A stretch of 35,160 nucleotides of DNA from Gemmatimonadaceae bacterium. Lineage in GTDB: Bacteria > Gemmatimonadota > Gemmatimonadetes > Gemmatimonadales > Gemmatimonadaceae. Position 1 is the first letter of the stretch. Each line of letters begins with the position of its first letter. The notes below the pieces were generated by a model that was given only the letters and a program-made list of their open reading frames with translations, was not told the origin of the DNA and searched no databases. Positions 15,792-23,080 of the stretch are shown piece by piece. The stretch lies in contig JACCWE010000127.1 in NCBI GenBank assembly GCA_013697785.1, positions 1 through 35,160 of the forward strand, written 5' to 3'. The position numbers were made by a program, and so were the translations under genes.

Positions 15792-15810
15792 GCGGGCGGC
15801 CAACGCCCGC
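15792..15810. repeat. Palindrome GCGGGCG-N5-CGCCCGC, copy 2 (osmC/sufE gap)
   Basis: Arms at 15792-15798 and 15804-15810 flank GCCAA. It lies in the 120-base divergent gap between osmC and sufE, in the same orientation context as copy 1: both are preceded by T and followed by a C-rich run. It could be a small REP-like element or an operator for either gene. Confidence 0.55.
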
Positions 15811-15846
15811 TCCCCGACTTCGATTGGCGCCGTTAGTCTTCACTGA

Positions 15847-16302
15847 ATGACTGATGAAGAGGCCTCGCTCCCCGTCCCTCCGTCCATCGCGCGTGTGCTC
15901 AAGCAGTTTCGCATGCTCGGTCGCGAGGAGAAGATGCAGGCGCTGCTGTCGTATGCGAAGAAGCTCGAGCCCCTGCCCGAGCGCTACTCGGCGATCGATC
16001 GAACGAACTTCGTGATTCCCGAGTGTCAGACGCGCGTCGACATCTTTCCCGAATATCGCGACGGCCAGCTTCACTTCTTCGCCGACGTGAACATTCGCCA
16101 GTCGCCGACGATCGCCGCCTTTCTCTCGATTCTGTTCACGGCCGTCAACGATCAGCCGCCGTCGACGACGCTGGCGATCCCTCCCGACTTCGTTCGCATC
16201 ATGATGGAGAACATCGGGCTCGGCGCACGCGAAAGCGGGCTCTCGGCGATGGTCGCCCGCGTGAAGAGCTACGCAGCGAATGCAGAGCGATTCGCGGCTT
16301 GA
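15847..16302 (+). CDS. SufE family protein
   Basis: The 151-residue protein has the SufE layout: FRMLGREEKMQALLSYAKKL near the N-terminus, the conserved Cys in FVIPECQTRVDI (C60), and FFADVNIRQSPTIAAFLSIL. SufE accepts persulfide sulfur on this Cys from the desulfurase SufS and delivers it to the Fe-S scaffold. No sufS or sufBCD gene is in view, so it acts with partners encoded elsewhere. The canonical GCQSxV motif is ECQTRV here. No clear Shine-Dalgarno precedes the ATG. Confidence 0.92.
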   Translation: MTDEEASLPVPPSIARVLKQFRMLGREEKMQALLSYAKKLEPLPERYSAIDRTNFVIPECQTRVDIFPEYRDGQLHFFADVNIRQSPTIAAFLSILFTAVNDQPPSTTLAIPPDFVRIMMENIGLGARESGLSAMVARVKSYAANAERFAA

Positions 16303-16332
16303 TTCGGAACTACTCCCCTATTGGTGACTCGC

Positions 16333-16773
16333 ATGTCTTCGCAAACGCAGCGCTTCGAAAACCACGCGCGATACTATCCGCTCTTCCACTTCGTCGCGGT
16401 GCCGCTCCTCGTGTTGTACCTGCTCTACTCGCTCTACGCTCTGGTGCGCACGCCTACGCTGGCCACGCTGGCGAACACGGTGCTCGCGGCCGGTGTGTGC
16501 GCATCGCTCTTCGCGGCGCGAATCATGGTACTGGTCGTGCAGAACCGCGTGATTCGACTCGAGATGGCGATGCGCCTCGAGCGGGTGCTCGGCGCGGCGG
16601 CAGCTGCCGATGCGATCGCGACTGTTCCTCTGGGACGGCTGATCTCGCTCCGCTTCGCCTCCGACCCCGAGCTCGCGGCGCTGCTCGCGCGCGTGCGCTC
16701 GAGAGAGCTCGCCACCAATCGCGACGTGAAGCAGGCGATTCGTGAGTGGCAGCCCGACCTTCTGCGCGCGTGA
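16333..16773 (+). CDS. DUF6526 family membrane protein
   Basis: From ATG 16333 the product is 146 residues, starting MSSQTQRFENHARYYP, the signature of this family. Two transmembrane helices (about 20-42 and 48-68) are followed by a basic cytoplasmic helix (NRVIRLEMAMRLERVL) and a short C-terminal domain with RLISLRFASDPEL. Function is unknown. A GTG at 16321 would add four residues. The stop overlaps the next gene's GTG (GTGA). Confidence 0.88.
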   Translation: MSSQTQRFENHARYYPLFHFVAVPLLVLYLLYSLYALVRTPTLATLANTVLAAGVCASLFAARIMVLVVQNRVIRLEMAMRLERVLGAAAAADAIATVPLGRLISLRFASDPELAALLARVRSRELATNRDVKQAIREWQPDLLRA

Positions 16774-17792
16774 GCTTCGCGAGCGAGGCCGAGCTCGAAG
16801 ACGCGCTCTCCGCGCCCTCGAGCGCCCTGCTCGATGCGCTTCGCACCACACCGGGCGACATCCTGGTGCTCGGTGCCGCGGGAAAGATGGGGCCGACGCT
16901 CGCGCGCATGGCGCGACGAGCGATCGATGCGCTCGGACTCCATCACAATGTGATCGCCGCGGCACGTTTCACGTCGGCGAAGGCCGAGCATGCGCTCCGC
17001 GAGGCGGGGATCGAGACCGTGAAGTGCGATCTGCTCGACCGTCGCGCCGTTGCTGCACTCCCCGATGCGCCGAATGTGATCTTCATGGCGGGGCAGAAGT
17101 TCGGCACGAGCGGCGCGCCGTCGGCGACGTGGGCGCAGAACGTGGTGCTCCCGTCGATCGCGGCCGAGCGGTATGCGAGCTCGCGAATCGTCGCCTTCTC
17201 GACCGGGAACGTGTACGCGTTGAGCGCGGTGAGCGGCGGCGGCTCGCGCGAGAGCGACGCACCGGTGCCGGTGGGCGAATACGCGATGAGCTGTCTCGGC
17301 CGCGAGCGTGTGTTCGAGGATGCGTCGCTGCGCCGAGGCACACCGGTGGCGATCGTGCGCCTCAATTACGCCGTCGATCTGCGCTACGGTGTGCTCGTCG
17401 ATATTGCGTCGCGGGTGTTGCGCGGCGAAGCCGTCGATCTGGGGATGGGACACGTCAACGTCATCTGGCAGGGCGACGCGAACGACTGGGCGCTTCGCTG
17501 CCTGGCGCACGCGAGCTCGCCGCCGTTCGTGGTGAATGTGACCGGGCGCGAGACGCTCGCGGTGCGCGATCTTGCGACGCGCTTCGGAGCGCTGCTCGAT
17601 CGCGCGCCCGTGTTCACGGGGAGCGAGGCGAGCGACGCGCTGCTCAGCAACACGTCGCTCGCACATACGACGTTCGGCGCGCCGTCGGTGAGCACCGACG
17701 CACTGATCGAGTGGGTTGCGAGCTGGCTGCGCGACGGAGGGCCGTTGCTGGGGAAGCCCACGCACTTCGAAGAGCGCACCGGCGCGTTCTGA
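16770..17792 (+). CDS. Extended-SDR NAD-dependent epimerase/dehydratase-like, catalytic Lys absent
   Basis: The 340-residue protein has a Rossmann fold with GAAGKMG (35-41) for NAD(P) and the extended-SDR strand AFSTGNVYA. At the active site the usual YxxxK is EYAMSCLGRE, so Tyr171 is present but the lysine position is Cys175. Downstream strands (VAIVRLNYAVDLRYGVL, HVNVIWQGDANDW) match epimerase-type C-terminal domains. An oxidoreductase or dehydratase role is likely, but the mechanism must differ from classical SDRs. It is followed two bases later by a DapA/NanA-fold lyase, implying a two-step pathway. GTG 16770 overlaps the DUF6526 stop; a GTG at 16746 is possible. Confidence 0.85.
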   Translation: MSFASEAELEDALSAPSSALLDALRTTPGDILVLGAAGKMGPTLARMARRAIDALGLHHNVIAAARFTSAKAEHALREAGIETVKCDLLDRRAVAALPDAPNVIFMAGQKFGTSGAPSATWAQNVVLPSIAAERYASSRIVAFSTGNVYALSAVSGGGSRESDAPVPVGEYAMSCLGRERVFEDASLRRGTPVAIVRLNYAVDLRYGVLVDIASRVLRGEAVDLGMGHVNVIWQGDANDWALRCLAHASSPPFVVNVTGRETLAVRDLATRFGALLDRAPVFTGSEASDALLSNTSLAHTTFGAPSVSTDALIEWVASWLRDGGPLLGKPTHFEERTGAF

Positions 17793-17794
17793 TC

Positions 17795-18841
17795 ATGAGC
17801 GACATCCGGAGTCACCTCCTGCGCGGTCACGTGATTCCCGCGCATCCACTCGCCCTCACCGCTTCGCGAACGCTCGACGAGCGGCACCAGCGCGCACTTA
17901 CACGCTACTACGTCGCTGCGGGCGCCGGCGGGATCGCGGTGGGCGTGCACACGACGCAGTTCCGGATCCGCGACCCGAAGCTGGGGCTACTCGCGCCCGT
18001 GCTCGCTCTCGCAGCGGAGACCGCGACCGAGGCACTGCGCGCGGACCCGCGCCCATTCGCGCGAATTGCCGGCGTCTGCGGCGACACCAAACAGGCACTC
18101 GCCGAGGCGCGCCTCGCGCACGACCTCGGATACGATGCTGCGCTGATCAGCCTCGGCGCGCTCCACGATGCGTCGGAGCAGCAGCTGCTCGAGCACTGCC
18201 GCGCGATCGGCGAGATCCTGCCCTTGTTCGGATTCTATCTGCAGCCGGCCGTCGGCGGACGCGTATTGCGCTACGAATTCTGGCGCGGCTTCGCACAGAT
18301 TCCGCAGGTGATCGCAATCAAGATTGCACCCTTCAATCGCTATCAGACGCTCGATGTCATCCGCGCCGTGGCGGACTCCGGCCGCACCGAGATAGCGCTC
18401 TACACCGGGAACGACGACCAGATCGTGCTCGATCTGCTCACTCTCTTCCCCGCGCTCGGCGACAGCGCACGCGCCCCACGAATCGTGGGCGGGCTGCTCG
18501 GCCAGTGGTCCGTGTGGACGCATCGCGCGGTCGAGATGCTCGAGGAGATCCGCGCCGCGCGCGACGTCGCGCCGATCGACAGTGGATGGCTCACCCGCGC
18601 GGCCGCCGTCACCGACGCGAACGGCGCGCTCTTCGATGTGTGGCATGCGTTTGCCGGATGCATCGCCGGCCTGCACGAGATTTTGCGCAGGCAGCGGCTC
18701 ATGGCCGGCACCTGGTGCCTCGATCCGAACGAAGGACTATCGGAAGGGCAGCTCGAGGAGATCGATCGGGTCGTGCGTGTGCACCCTGAGCTCACCGATG
18801 ATGAGTTCGTCGCCGCCAACGTCGACGACTGGCTGCGCTGA
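17795..18841 (+). CDS. DapA/NanA-superfamily aldolase or dehydratase
   Basis: The 348-residue protein has the TIM-barrel order of the dihydrodipicolinate synthase/N-acetylneuraminate lyase family. HVIPAHPLALT and AAGAGGIAVGVHTTQF form the N-terminal part. The catalytic tyrosine is probably Y148 in FGFYLQPAVGG, and the Schiff-base lysine K176 in VIAIKIAPFNRY. The family joins or splits a 2-oxo acid (often pyruvate) and an aldehyde, or dehydrates sugar acids. The Tyr context (FYLQPAVGG) differs from DapA (YNVPSRT) and NanA (YNIPALSG), so this is a distinct subgroup and should not be called dapA. It is co-transcribed with the SDR-like gene. Confidence 0.87.
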   Translation: MSDIRSHLLRGHVIPAHPLALTASRTLDERHQRALTRYYVAAGAGGIAVGVHTTQFRIRDPKLGLLAPVLALAAETATEALRADPRPFARIAGVCGDTKQALAEARLAHDLGYDAALISLGALHDASEQQLLEHCRAIGEILPLFGFYLQPAVGGRVLRYEFWRGFAQIPQVIAIKIAPFNRYQTLDVIRAVADSGRTEIALYTGNDDQIVLDLLTLFPALGDSARAPRIVGGLLGQWSVWTHRAVEMLEEIRAARDVAPIDSGWLTRAAAVTDANGALFDVWHAFAGCIAGLHEILRRQRLMAGTWCLDPNEGLSEGQLEEIDRVVRVHPELTDDEFVAANVDDWLR

Positions 18842-19405
18842 TCACTTCCGCTCGGCCAGCAGCTCCTCGATGTGCTTGAGCCGCTCCATCGCATCCTTGC
18901 GCCAGAACTCATCGCTCGATGGATGCTTCAGCACGAAGGTGAGCGCGCCGCCGACCTCGAGCCGGGCACAATCGATCTCGCCGATCGAGTCGATTCCCTG
19001 GCGGCGCGCCGCCGACATCAGCTCCGCTTTCGTGATGAGCTGCTTCTTGAGCGCACCCTCGAGCAGCTCGCCATTCAGCACGAGCACGACATTGTCGCCC
19101 TCCGCGAGCTTGTCGATCTTCGGATGGAGAAAGAGGAAGCGCACGATCGCGTAGTTGAGAATCAGCAGCAGCCCCGCTCCAAGAATGCCGCCGGTGATCG
19201 AGTTGTCGTTACCGATAATCGCGTTCTGAAGCGTGTTCGAGAGCACGAGCAGGACGACGAGATCGAAGGGATTGAACTGGCCGAGCTCGCGCTTGCCGGC
19301 GAGACGGAGGCCGAGGAGCAGGAAGAAGTACACGAAGATGGTGCGCACGACCTTCGCGACGATTGGCTCGCCAGGCGTGAACAGCTCCGTCCAGATCGGA
19401 TGCAT
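18842..19405 (-). CDS. DUF421 (YetF-like) membrane protein
   Basis: The 187-residue protein has three N-terminal helices with RTIFVYFFLLLGLRLAGKRELGQF (landmark) and FDLVVLLVLSNTLQNAI, the DUF421 signature. A cytoplasmic domain follows with VVLVLNGELLEGALKKQLIT and RRQGIDSIGEIDCARLE. YetF/YrbG-type proteins are widespread inner-membrane proteins of poorly known role. The gene is convergent with the lyase, with no bases between the two stops, and divergent from the hybrid kinase. The 105-base gap upstream (19406-19510) holds only a weak GG-N10-GC sigma-54-like pattern near 19430-19443. Confidence 0.92.
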   Translation of the reverse strand: MHPIWTELFTPGEPIVAKVVRTIFVYFFLLLGLRLAGKRELGQFNPFDLVVLLVLSNTLQNAIIGNDNSITGGILGAGLLLILNYAIVRFLFLHPKIDKLAEGDNVVLVLNGELLEGALKKQLITKAELMSAARRQGIDSIGEIDCARLEVGGALTFVLKHPSSDEFWRKDAMERLKHIEELLAERK

Positions 19406-19510
19406 GTGAATCCGGGTAGCAGGGTCGGTGGAAAACGACTAGCGTTGAACTTCCGTACACAGTGGAAGCAAACGCGGGGCGTGAGCCCTGTCGAGGGAGA
19501 GTGCGCGCGC

Positions 19511-21034
19511 GTGAACGAGTCTTCGCACCTCCCGCCTTCCTGCGACTCGGCCCTTCTCGCGTCGATCCTCGCGCTCGCTCCACTGTCGGTCATCGGTTGG
19601 GATAGCTCGAACCGAATCGTGATCTGGAATGCCGAAGCGGAGCGCATGCTCGGCTGGGTCGCAAGCGACGTGCTCGGCAAGTCCGCTCCCTTCCCGATGG
19701 TCGAGATGGCGGACGGCGACCGGCCGCGAGAGATCACGCGCTCTACGCGTGTCGGCGGCATCGCGCAGCTGTCGGTGCAGCTGCAGCACATTTCGCACGA
19801 CGCTGCGAGCGCCGCAATCGTGGAGATCGGAACGGACCTCGGGGACCGCAAGCGTCTCGAGCGTCAGGTCGTGCAGGGCGTGAAGCTCGATGCGGTGTCG
19901 CGCCTCGCCGGCGGAATCGCTCACGACTTCAACAACATACTCGCGGCGATCAAGTGCAGCTGCGAGCTCCTCTCCGAGTCGCTCGAGCCCGACGACGCAC
20001 GCACCGTCGACGTCCGCGCGATCTCCGACGCCTCGGCGCGCGCGGCCGAGCTGACGCGCCGACTGCTCGCGTTCACGAGACAGCAGGTGCTCCTGCCGCA
20101 CACCGTCGATCTCAACGCCGTCGCACGAGATGCGGAAAGCATGTTGATCGGCATCACCGGCGACGGCGTCGCACTCACGCTTGATCTCACTAGCGAGCAG
20201 ATCCACGTGCGGGCGGATTCGACGCAGATCGAGCAGGCACTCATTCATCTCGTGGTCAATTCGCGCGAATCCACGCCAGCGGGCGGTCGCATCACGCTGA
20301 GCACGGGAATGGGTCCGCTCGAGCGCGATCCCACCGGCGGCGAGGTGCCGATAATTGCGGCGTCGTACGGATGGCTGACGGTGGGCGACACCGGCCGAGG
20401 CATTCCTCGCGAGCTGCACGGACGGATCTTCGAGCCGTTCTTCACGACGAAGGAGCGCGGCACCGGCACGGGGCTCGGCTTGTCGGCGGTCTTCGGCATC
20501 GTAAAGCAGAGCGGCGGCTACATTTTCGTTCAGAGCGAGGTGGGCCGGGGAGCGTCGTTCACCATCTACCTGCCTCTGGTGGCGGCTCCGGCCAAGCCCC
20601 CGCGCGTGGTGCACTACGAGCGAACATCCTCGGGCAGCACGCCGACGATTCTGCTCGTGGAGGATGAGACGACGCTACGCGGACTGATGCGACGGATTCT
20701 CGAGCGGAGTGGCTACACGGTGCTGGAGGCGGCGCACGGGGCGCAGGCGCTCGAGAAGTGCGAGCTCCACGAGGGAGCAATCGATCTCGTCGTCTCCGAT
20801 ATCGAGATGCCGACAATGGGAGGGCGCGAGATGGCGCAGCGCATGCGCATGCTGCGACCAAATAGCCAGCTGCTCTTCGTGTCCGGCTTCACCGACGATG
20901 AAGCGATGCGACAGGGGATCGTCAGTACGGGGTCCGCCTACCTGCAGAAGCCCTTCGCACCCGCGTTGCTCGTTGCGAAGATCGCCGAGATGCTCAAAGC
21001 TCCCGTGGGAAAGCTGGAGTTGCCAGCGCTCTAG
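19511..21034 (+). CDS. Hybrid sensor histidine kinase (PAS-HisKA-HATPase-REC)
   Basis: From GTG 19511, with GAGGGAGAG about ten bases upstream, the product is 507 residues without transmembrane helices, so a cytoplasmic sensor. Domains in order: a PAS domain (about 15-120, NRIVIWNAEAERMLGW); HisKA with H138 in GGIAHDFNNILA; HATPase_c with N250, DTGRG (293-297) and GTGTGLGL (317-324); and a receiver domain (about 378-495) with the phospho-acceptor D430 in VVSDIEMP and K480. All catalytic residues are present. It lies upstream of an NtrC-type regulator and FliA, so it probably feeds phosphate into that circuit. It overlaps the convergent FlgM-like gene by four bases. Confidence 0.92.
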   Translation: MNESSHLPPSCDSALLASILALAPLSVIGWDSSNRIVIWNAEAERMLGWVASDVLGKSAPFPMVEMADGDRPREITRSTRVGGIAQLSVQLQHISHDAASAAIVEIGTDLGDRKRLERQVVQGVKLDAVSRLAGGIAHDFNNILAAIKCSCELLSESLEPDDARTVDVRAISDASARAAELTRRLLAFTRQQVLLPHTVDLNAVARDAESMLIGITGDGVALTLDLTSEQIHVRADSTQIEQALIHLVVNSRESTPAGGRITLSTGMGPLERDPTGGEVPIIAASYGWLTVGDTGRGIPRELHGRIFEPFFTTKERGTGTGLGLSAVFGIVKQSGGYIFVQSEVGRGASFTIYLPLVAAPAKPPRVVHYERTSSGSTPTILLVEDETTLRGLMRRILERSGYTVLEAAHGAQALEKCELHEGAIDLVVSDIEMPTMGGREMAQRMRMLRPNSQLLFVSGFTDDEAMRQGIVSTGSAYLQKPFAPALLVAKIAEMLKAPVGKLELPAL

Positions 21035-21228
21035 AGATCTCCCTTCTGGAGCAGCCGCCTGGCGATGGTCGCCGCGATCTGGGGGCTGTCGTACGCGCGC
21101 TCCAGAATGCGAAGACGGATTTCGGCCGTCCGTTCCTCGGTTAATGGCTGCGTCGGGCTCCGCGAGGTAATCGAACGCACGTCGGTACCCCGGTTATCCC
21201 TTCGCGAATCGTCTGCTCGATTGGTCAT
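21031..21228 (-). CDS. FlgM-like anti-sigma-28 factor
   Basis: This 65-residue protein starts at ATG 21228, preceded by GGAGG six bases away. The N-terminal half is polar and disordered in character. The C-terminal half, with EIRLRILERAYDSPQIAATIARRLL, has the two-helix pattern of FlgM C-termini that bind sigma-28 (shown only as a landmark). A sigma-28-like promoter lies just upstream and a FliA-type sigma gene lies 1.9 kb away, as expected for a FlgM feedback loop. Homology is short, so the call rests on motif plus context. It is convergent with the hybrid kinase gene. Confidence 0.65.
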   Translation of the reverse strand: MTNRADDSRRDNRGTDVRSITSRSPTQPLTEERTAEIRLRILERAYDSPQIAATIARRLLQKGDL

Positions 21229-21248
21229 AGTATCCTCCACGTAGAGGA

Positions 21249-21275
21249 ATATCGGTCAGCGCTCGGAAAGCTTGA
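21249..21275 (-). promoter_or_regulatory. Sigma-28-like promoter of the flgM-like gene
   Basis: Reading the minus strand, TCAAGCTT (21275-21268), exactly 11 bases, then ACCGATAT (21256-21249). Against the enteric sigma-28 consensus TAAAGTTT-N11-GCCGATAA this is 6/8 and 6/8 with exact spacing. Transcription would start near 21242 and leave a short leader before the GGAGG at 21237-21233. Confidence 0.5.
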
Positions 21276-21358
21276 GCCGGAAATTGTTGCCGGGCGACGT
21301 AGGCTGACGTCAGATAAATGACCAGAACGCCTCCTCCGCTCCCCATGGCTCCTGCCGC

Positions 21359-22801
21359 ATGTCAATCCTGTACGTCGACGATGAACCGGCGGTCTCGATG
21401 ATCGTCGAGCACACGCTCCGAGACGCGGGACACGAGACCGTGGGGGCGAGAAATGTCCCCGAGGCGCTGCAGATTCTCGCGCGTGGCGGCATCGAGCTGA
21501 TCATCTCCGACTATAAGATGCCCGGGCTCTCGGGGCTCGAGTTTCTCGAGCTGCTGACGAGCGAGGGCTTCGACATTCCGCTCATCATGCTCACCGGATA
21601 CGCGAGCATCGAGCACGCAGTCGCCTCGATCAAGGCTGGCGCGGTCGACTACATCACCAAGCCCGTACGTCCCGAGCAGCTCATACTTTCGGTTGAGCAG
21701 GCGCTGGAATTGGTCCGTCTCCGGCAGGAGAACGCTACCCTTCGCAGGGAAATGAGCGTCGTTCGGAACGAGCGCCAGATACTCGGCGACAGCGCGGTGA
21801 TGCGCCACGCGCTGCAATCGGTTGCCACGGCGGCGCCGACTCGCGCTACCGTACTCTTACTGGGCGAATCGGGAACGGGAAAGGAGCTCTTTGCGCGCGC
21901 GATCCACGACATGAGCGATCGCCACGACAAGCCCTTCATCAAGCTGAACTGCGCCGCGCTCCCCGAGGGGCTGATCGAAAGTGCGCTCTTTGGCCACGAG
22001 AAAGGCGCCTTCACCGGCGCGATCAAGCGCGTCGAGGGTGCGTTCGAGCGCGCGAACCGCGGCACACTGCTCCTCGACGAAATATCCGAGATGCGCCTCG
22101 ATCTCCAAGCGAAGCTCCTCCGCGTGCTCCAGGAACAGGAGTTCGAGCGCGTTGGTGGCACGAGCACCATTCGCGTCGATGTGCGCGTAATCGCCACCTC
22201 GAATCGCGATCTCGGCGCCGACGCCGCTGCAGGACGCTTCCGCCAGGATCTCTACTTTCGGCTCAGCGTGATTCCCGTGCGCATCCCCGCGCTGCGCGAG
22301 CGGCTCGAGGACATCCCGATGCTCGCCTACCGCTTCGCGATGCGGGCGGCGCGGGACGTCGGCAAGGAAATCACCACGATCGAGCCGGAAGCGATCCAGT
22401 TGCTGCAACGATATCCATGGCCCGGCAATGTTCGGGAACTCGAGCACGCAGTTGAACGCGCTGTCATTCTGAGCGCCGGCCCCGTCCTTGGCGTCCGGTC
22501 CTTCGAGGGTCAGCGGCTGGGACCCGTTGCCAACGTTCCTGGCGGTGCTGCGGCTCAGGTCGCCCCCGAGTCGCCAGACACGCGCGAAGGCGGGATCGTG
22601 CTCCATACCCTCGATGTGGGCGAGGCCGAGGCGATTTTGATTCAGCATGCGTTGGCGGCGTCCGGAAATAACAGGACGAAGGCAGCCGAGTTGCTCGGGA
22701 TCAGCGTTCGAACGCTCCGGAACAAGCTGAATGGTCCAACGCGACCGCCGGCGGCGGCGCTTCCGTTTCCGCGACGCGATCCTGTCCTCCGGCAGAGTTG
22801 A
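21359..22801 (+). CDS. Sigma-54-dependent NtrC-family response regulator
   Basis: The 480-residue protein has three domains. The receiver (1-115) has D7/D8, phospho-acceptor D51 in IISDYKMPG, T79 and K101. The AAA+ domain (about 140-370) has Walker A GESGTGKE (169-176), the sigma-54-contacting GAFTGA loop (216-221), Walker B LLLDE (237-241) and RYPWPGNVREL. A Fis-type helix-turn-helix follows (about 430-457, AASGNNRTKAAELLGIS). All elements needed for ATP-driven sigma-54 activation are intact. A sigma-54-like promoter lies 190 bases downstream, ahead of fliA, so the likely target is fliA. The 130-base upstream gap is shared with the divergent flgM-like gene. ATG 21359 opens directly on the conserved SILYVDDEP. 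Confidence 0.95.
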   Translation: MSILYVDDEPAVSMIVEHTLRDAGHETVGARNVPEALQILARGGIELIISDYKMPGLSGLEFLELLTSEGFDIPLIMLTGYASIEHAVASIKAGAVDYITKPVRPEQLILSVEQALELVRLRQENATLRREMSVVRNERQILGDSAVMRHALQSVATAAPTRATVLLLGESGTGKELFARAIHDMSDRHDKPFIKLNCAALPEGLIESALFGHEKGAFTGAIKRVEGAFERANRGTLLLDEISEMRLDLQAKLLRVLQEQEFERVGGTSTIRVDVRVIATSNRDLGADAAAGRFRQDLYFRLSVIPVRIPALRERLEDIPMLAYRFAMRAARDVGKEITTIEPEAIQLLQRYPWPGNVRELEHAVERAVILSAGPVLGVRSFEGQRLGPVANVPGGAAAQVAPESPDTREGGIVLHTLDVGEAEAILIQHALAASGNNRTKAAELLGISVRTLRNKLNGPTRPPAAALPFPRRDPVLRQS

Positions 22802-22809
22802 CCGTAGGA

Positions 22810-22847
22810 GCGCGGCAGAATCTTCCGGCCGGACCGTTCTGCCGCGC
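22810..22847 (+). other. 11-bp inverted repeat downstream of the sigma-54 activator gene
   Basis: GCGCGGCAGAA (22810-22820) and TTCTGCCGCGC (22837-22847) are perfect complements. The 16-base loop contains the palindrome TCCGGCCGGA. It starts nine bases after the stop codon. There is no T run after it on the plus strand, so it is not a canonical terminator. Candidates are a 3'-end stabilising stem or a protein-binding site. Confidence 0.55.
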
Positions 22848-22866
22848 ATGAAGAGAGAAATTGGAC

Positions 22867-22976
22867 GCCGATAATAGAGGCATTTCTCATGGCGTTCTGA
22901 GCGCTCTAAAGTAATATGACACAGAGAGTTAAGAATTCATGAAATACGGCGCGACACCACGGTTTCGCGCCGTTTT
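22867..22976 (+). ncRNA. Candidate short RNA or leader between activator gene and fliA
   Basis: GCCGATAA (22867-22874) is a perfect sigma-28 -10 element, with a poor -35 (TGAA at 22849, 14-base spacer). It is followed by an unusually AT-rich 75-base stretch and then a strong intrinsic terminator at 22946-22976. A transcript of about 95 nt would fit between them. The -10 octamer also occurs by chance inside a coding region (near 20347), so support is weak. The same stretch may simply be the 3' tail of the activator mRNA. Confidence 0.25.
22946..22976 (+). terminator. Intrinsic terminator upstream of fliA
   Basis: ACGGCGCGA (22946-22954) and TCGCGCCGT (22965-22973) form a perfect 9-bp stem with a 10-base loop, running directly into TTTT (22973-22976). 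It would end transcription from the sigma-54 activator gene and insulate fliA, giving fliA its own promoter. Confidence 0.75.
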
Positions 22977-22990
22977 GCTGTGCCCGCCAT

Positions 22991-23007
22991 TTGGGCTGCC
23001 AATTGCC
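22991..23007 (+). promoter_or_regulatory. Sigma-54-like (-24/-12) promoter of fliA
   Basis: The 17 bases TTGGGCTGCCAATTGCC fit YTGGCACRNNNNTTGCW at the invariant GG (-25/-24) and GC (-13/-12) with exact spacing, and at TTGC and the R position; the CAC element does not match. The start would be near 23018, 63 bases before the fliA ATG. It lies 15 bases after a terminator and downstream of an intact GAFTGA-type activator gene, which raises its credibility. Confidence 0.5.
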
Positions 23008-23080
23008 TTTACAGTAGCCGAGACCGGCAGGCAAACGGTCACTCGGCAATGAATCGGTATTGGCAACCAATGGAGTTCTT

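Noticed and set aside
19429-19443. A GG-N10-GC sigma-54-like pattern upstream of the hybrid kinase.
   Set aside because: The -12 box is TAGC and the -24 flank is poor. In GC-rich DNA such spacing is common by chance.
20347-20354. A GCCGATAA octamer, the sigma-28 -10 consensus, inside the hybrid kinase gene.
   Set aside because: It is within coding sequence and has no -35 match. It shows that the -10 element alone is not good evidence.
21233-21248. A TCCTC/GAGGA hairpin that could hide the ribosome binding site of the flgM-like gene.
   Set aside because: If the sigma-28-like promoter is used, the start near 21242 excludes the left arm from the transcript, so the hairpin would not form.
22939-23052. 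A 37-codon frame (ATG 22939) in the gap before fliA.
   Set aside because: It runs straight through the intrinsic terminator and the sigma-54-like promoter, has no well-placed ribosome site, and its product looks random.
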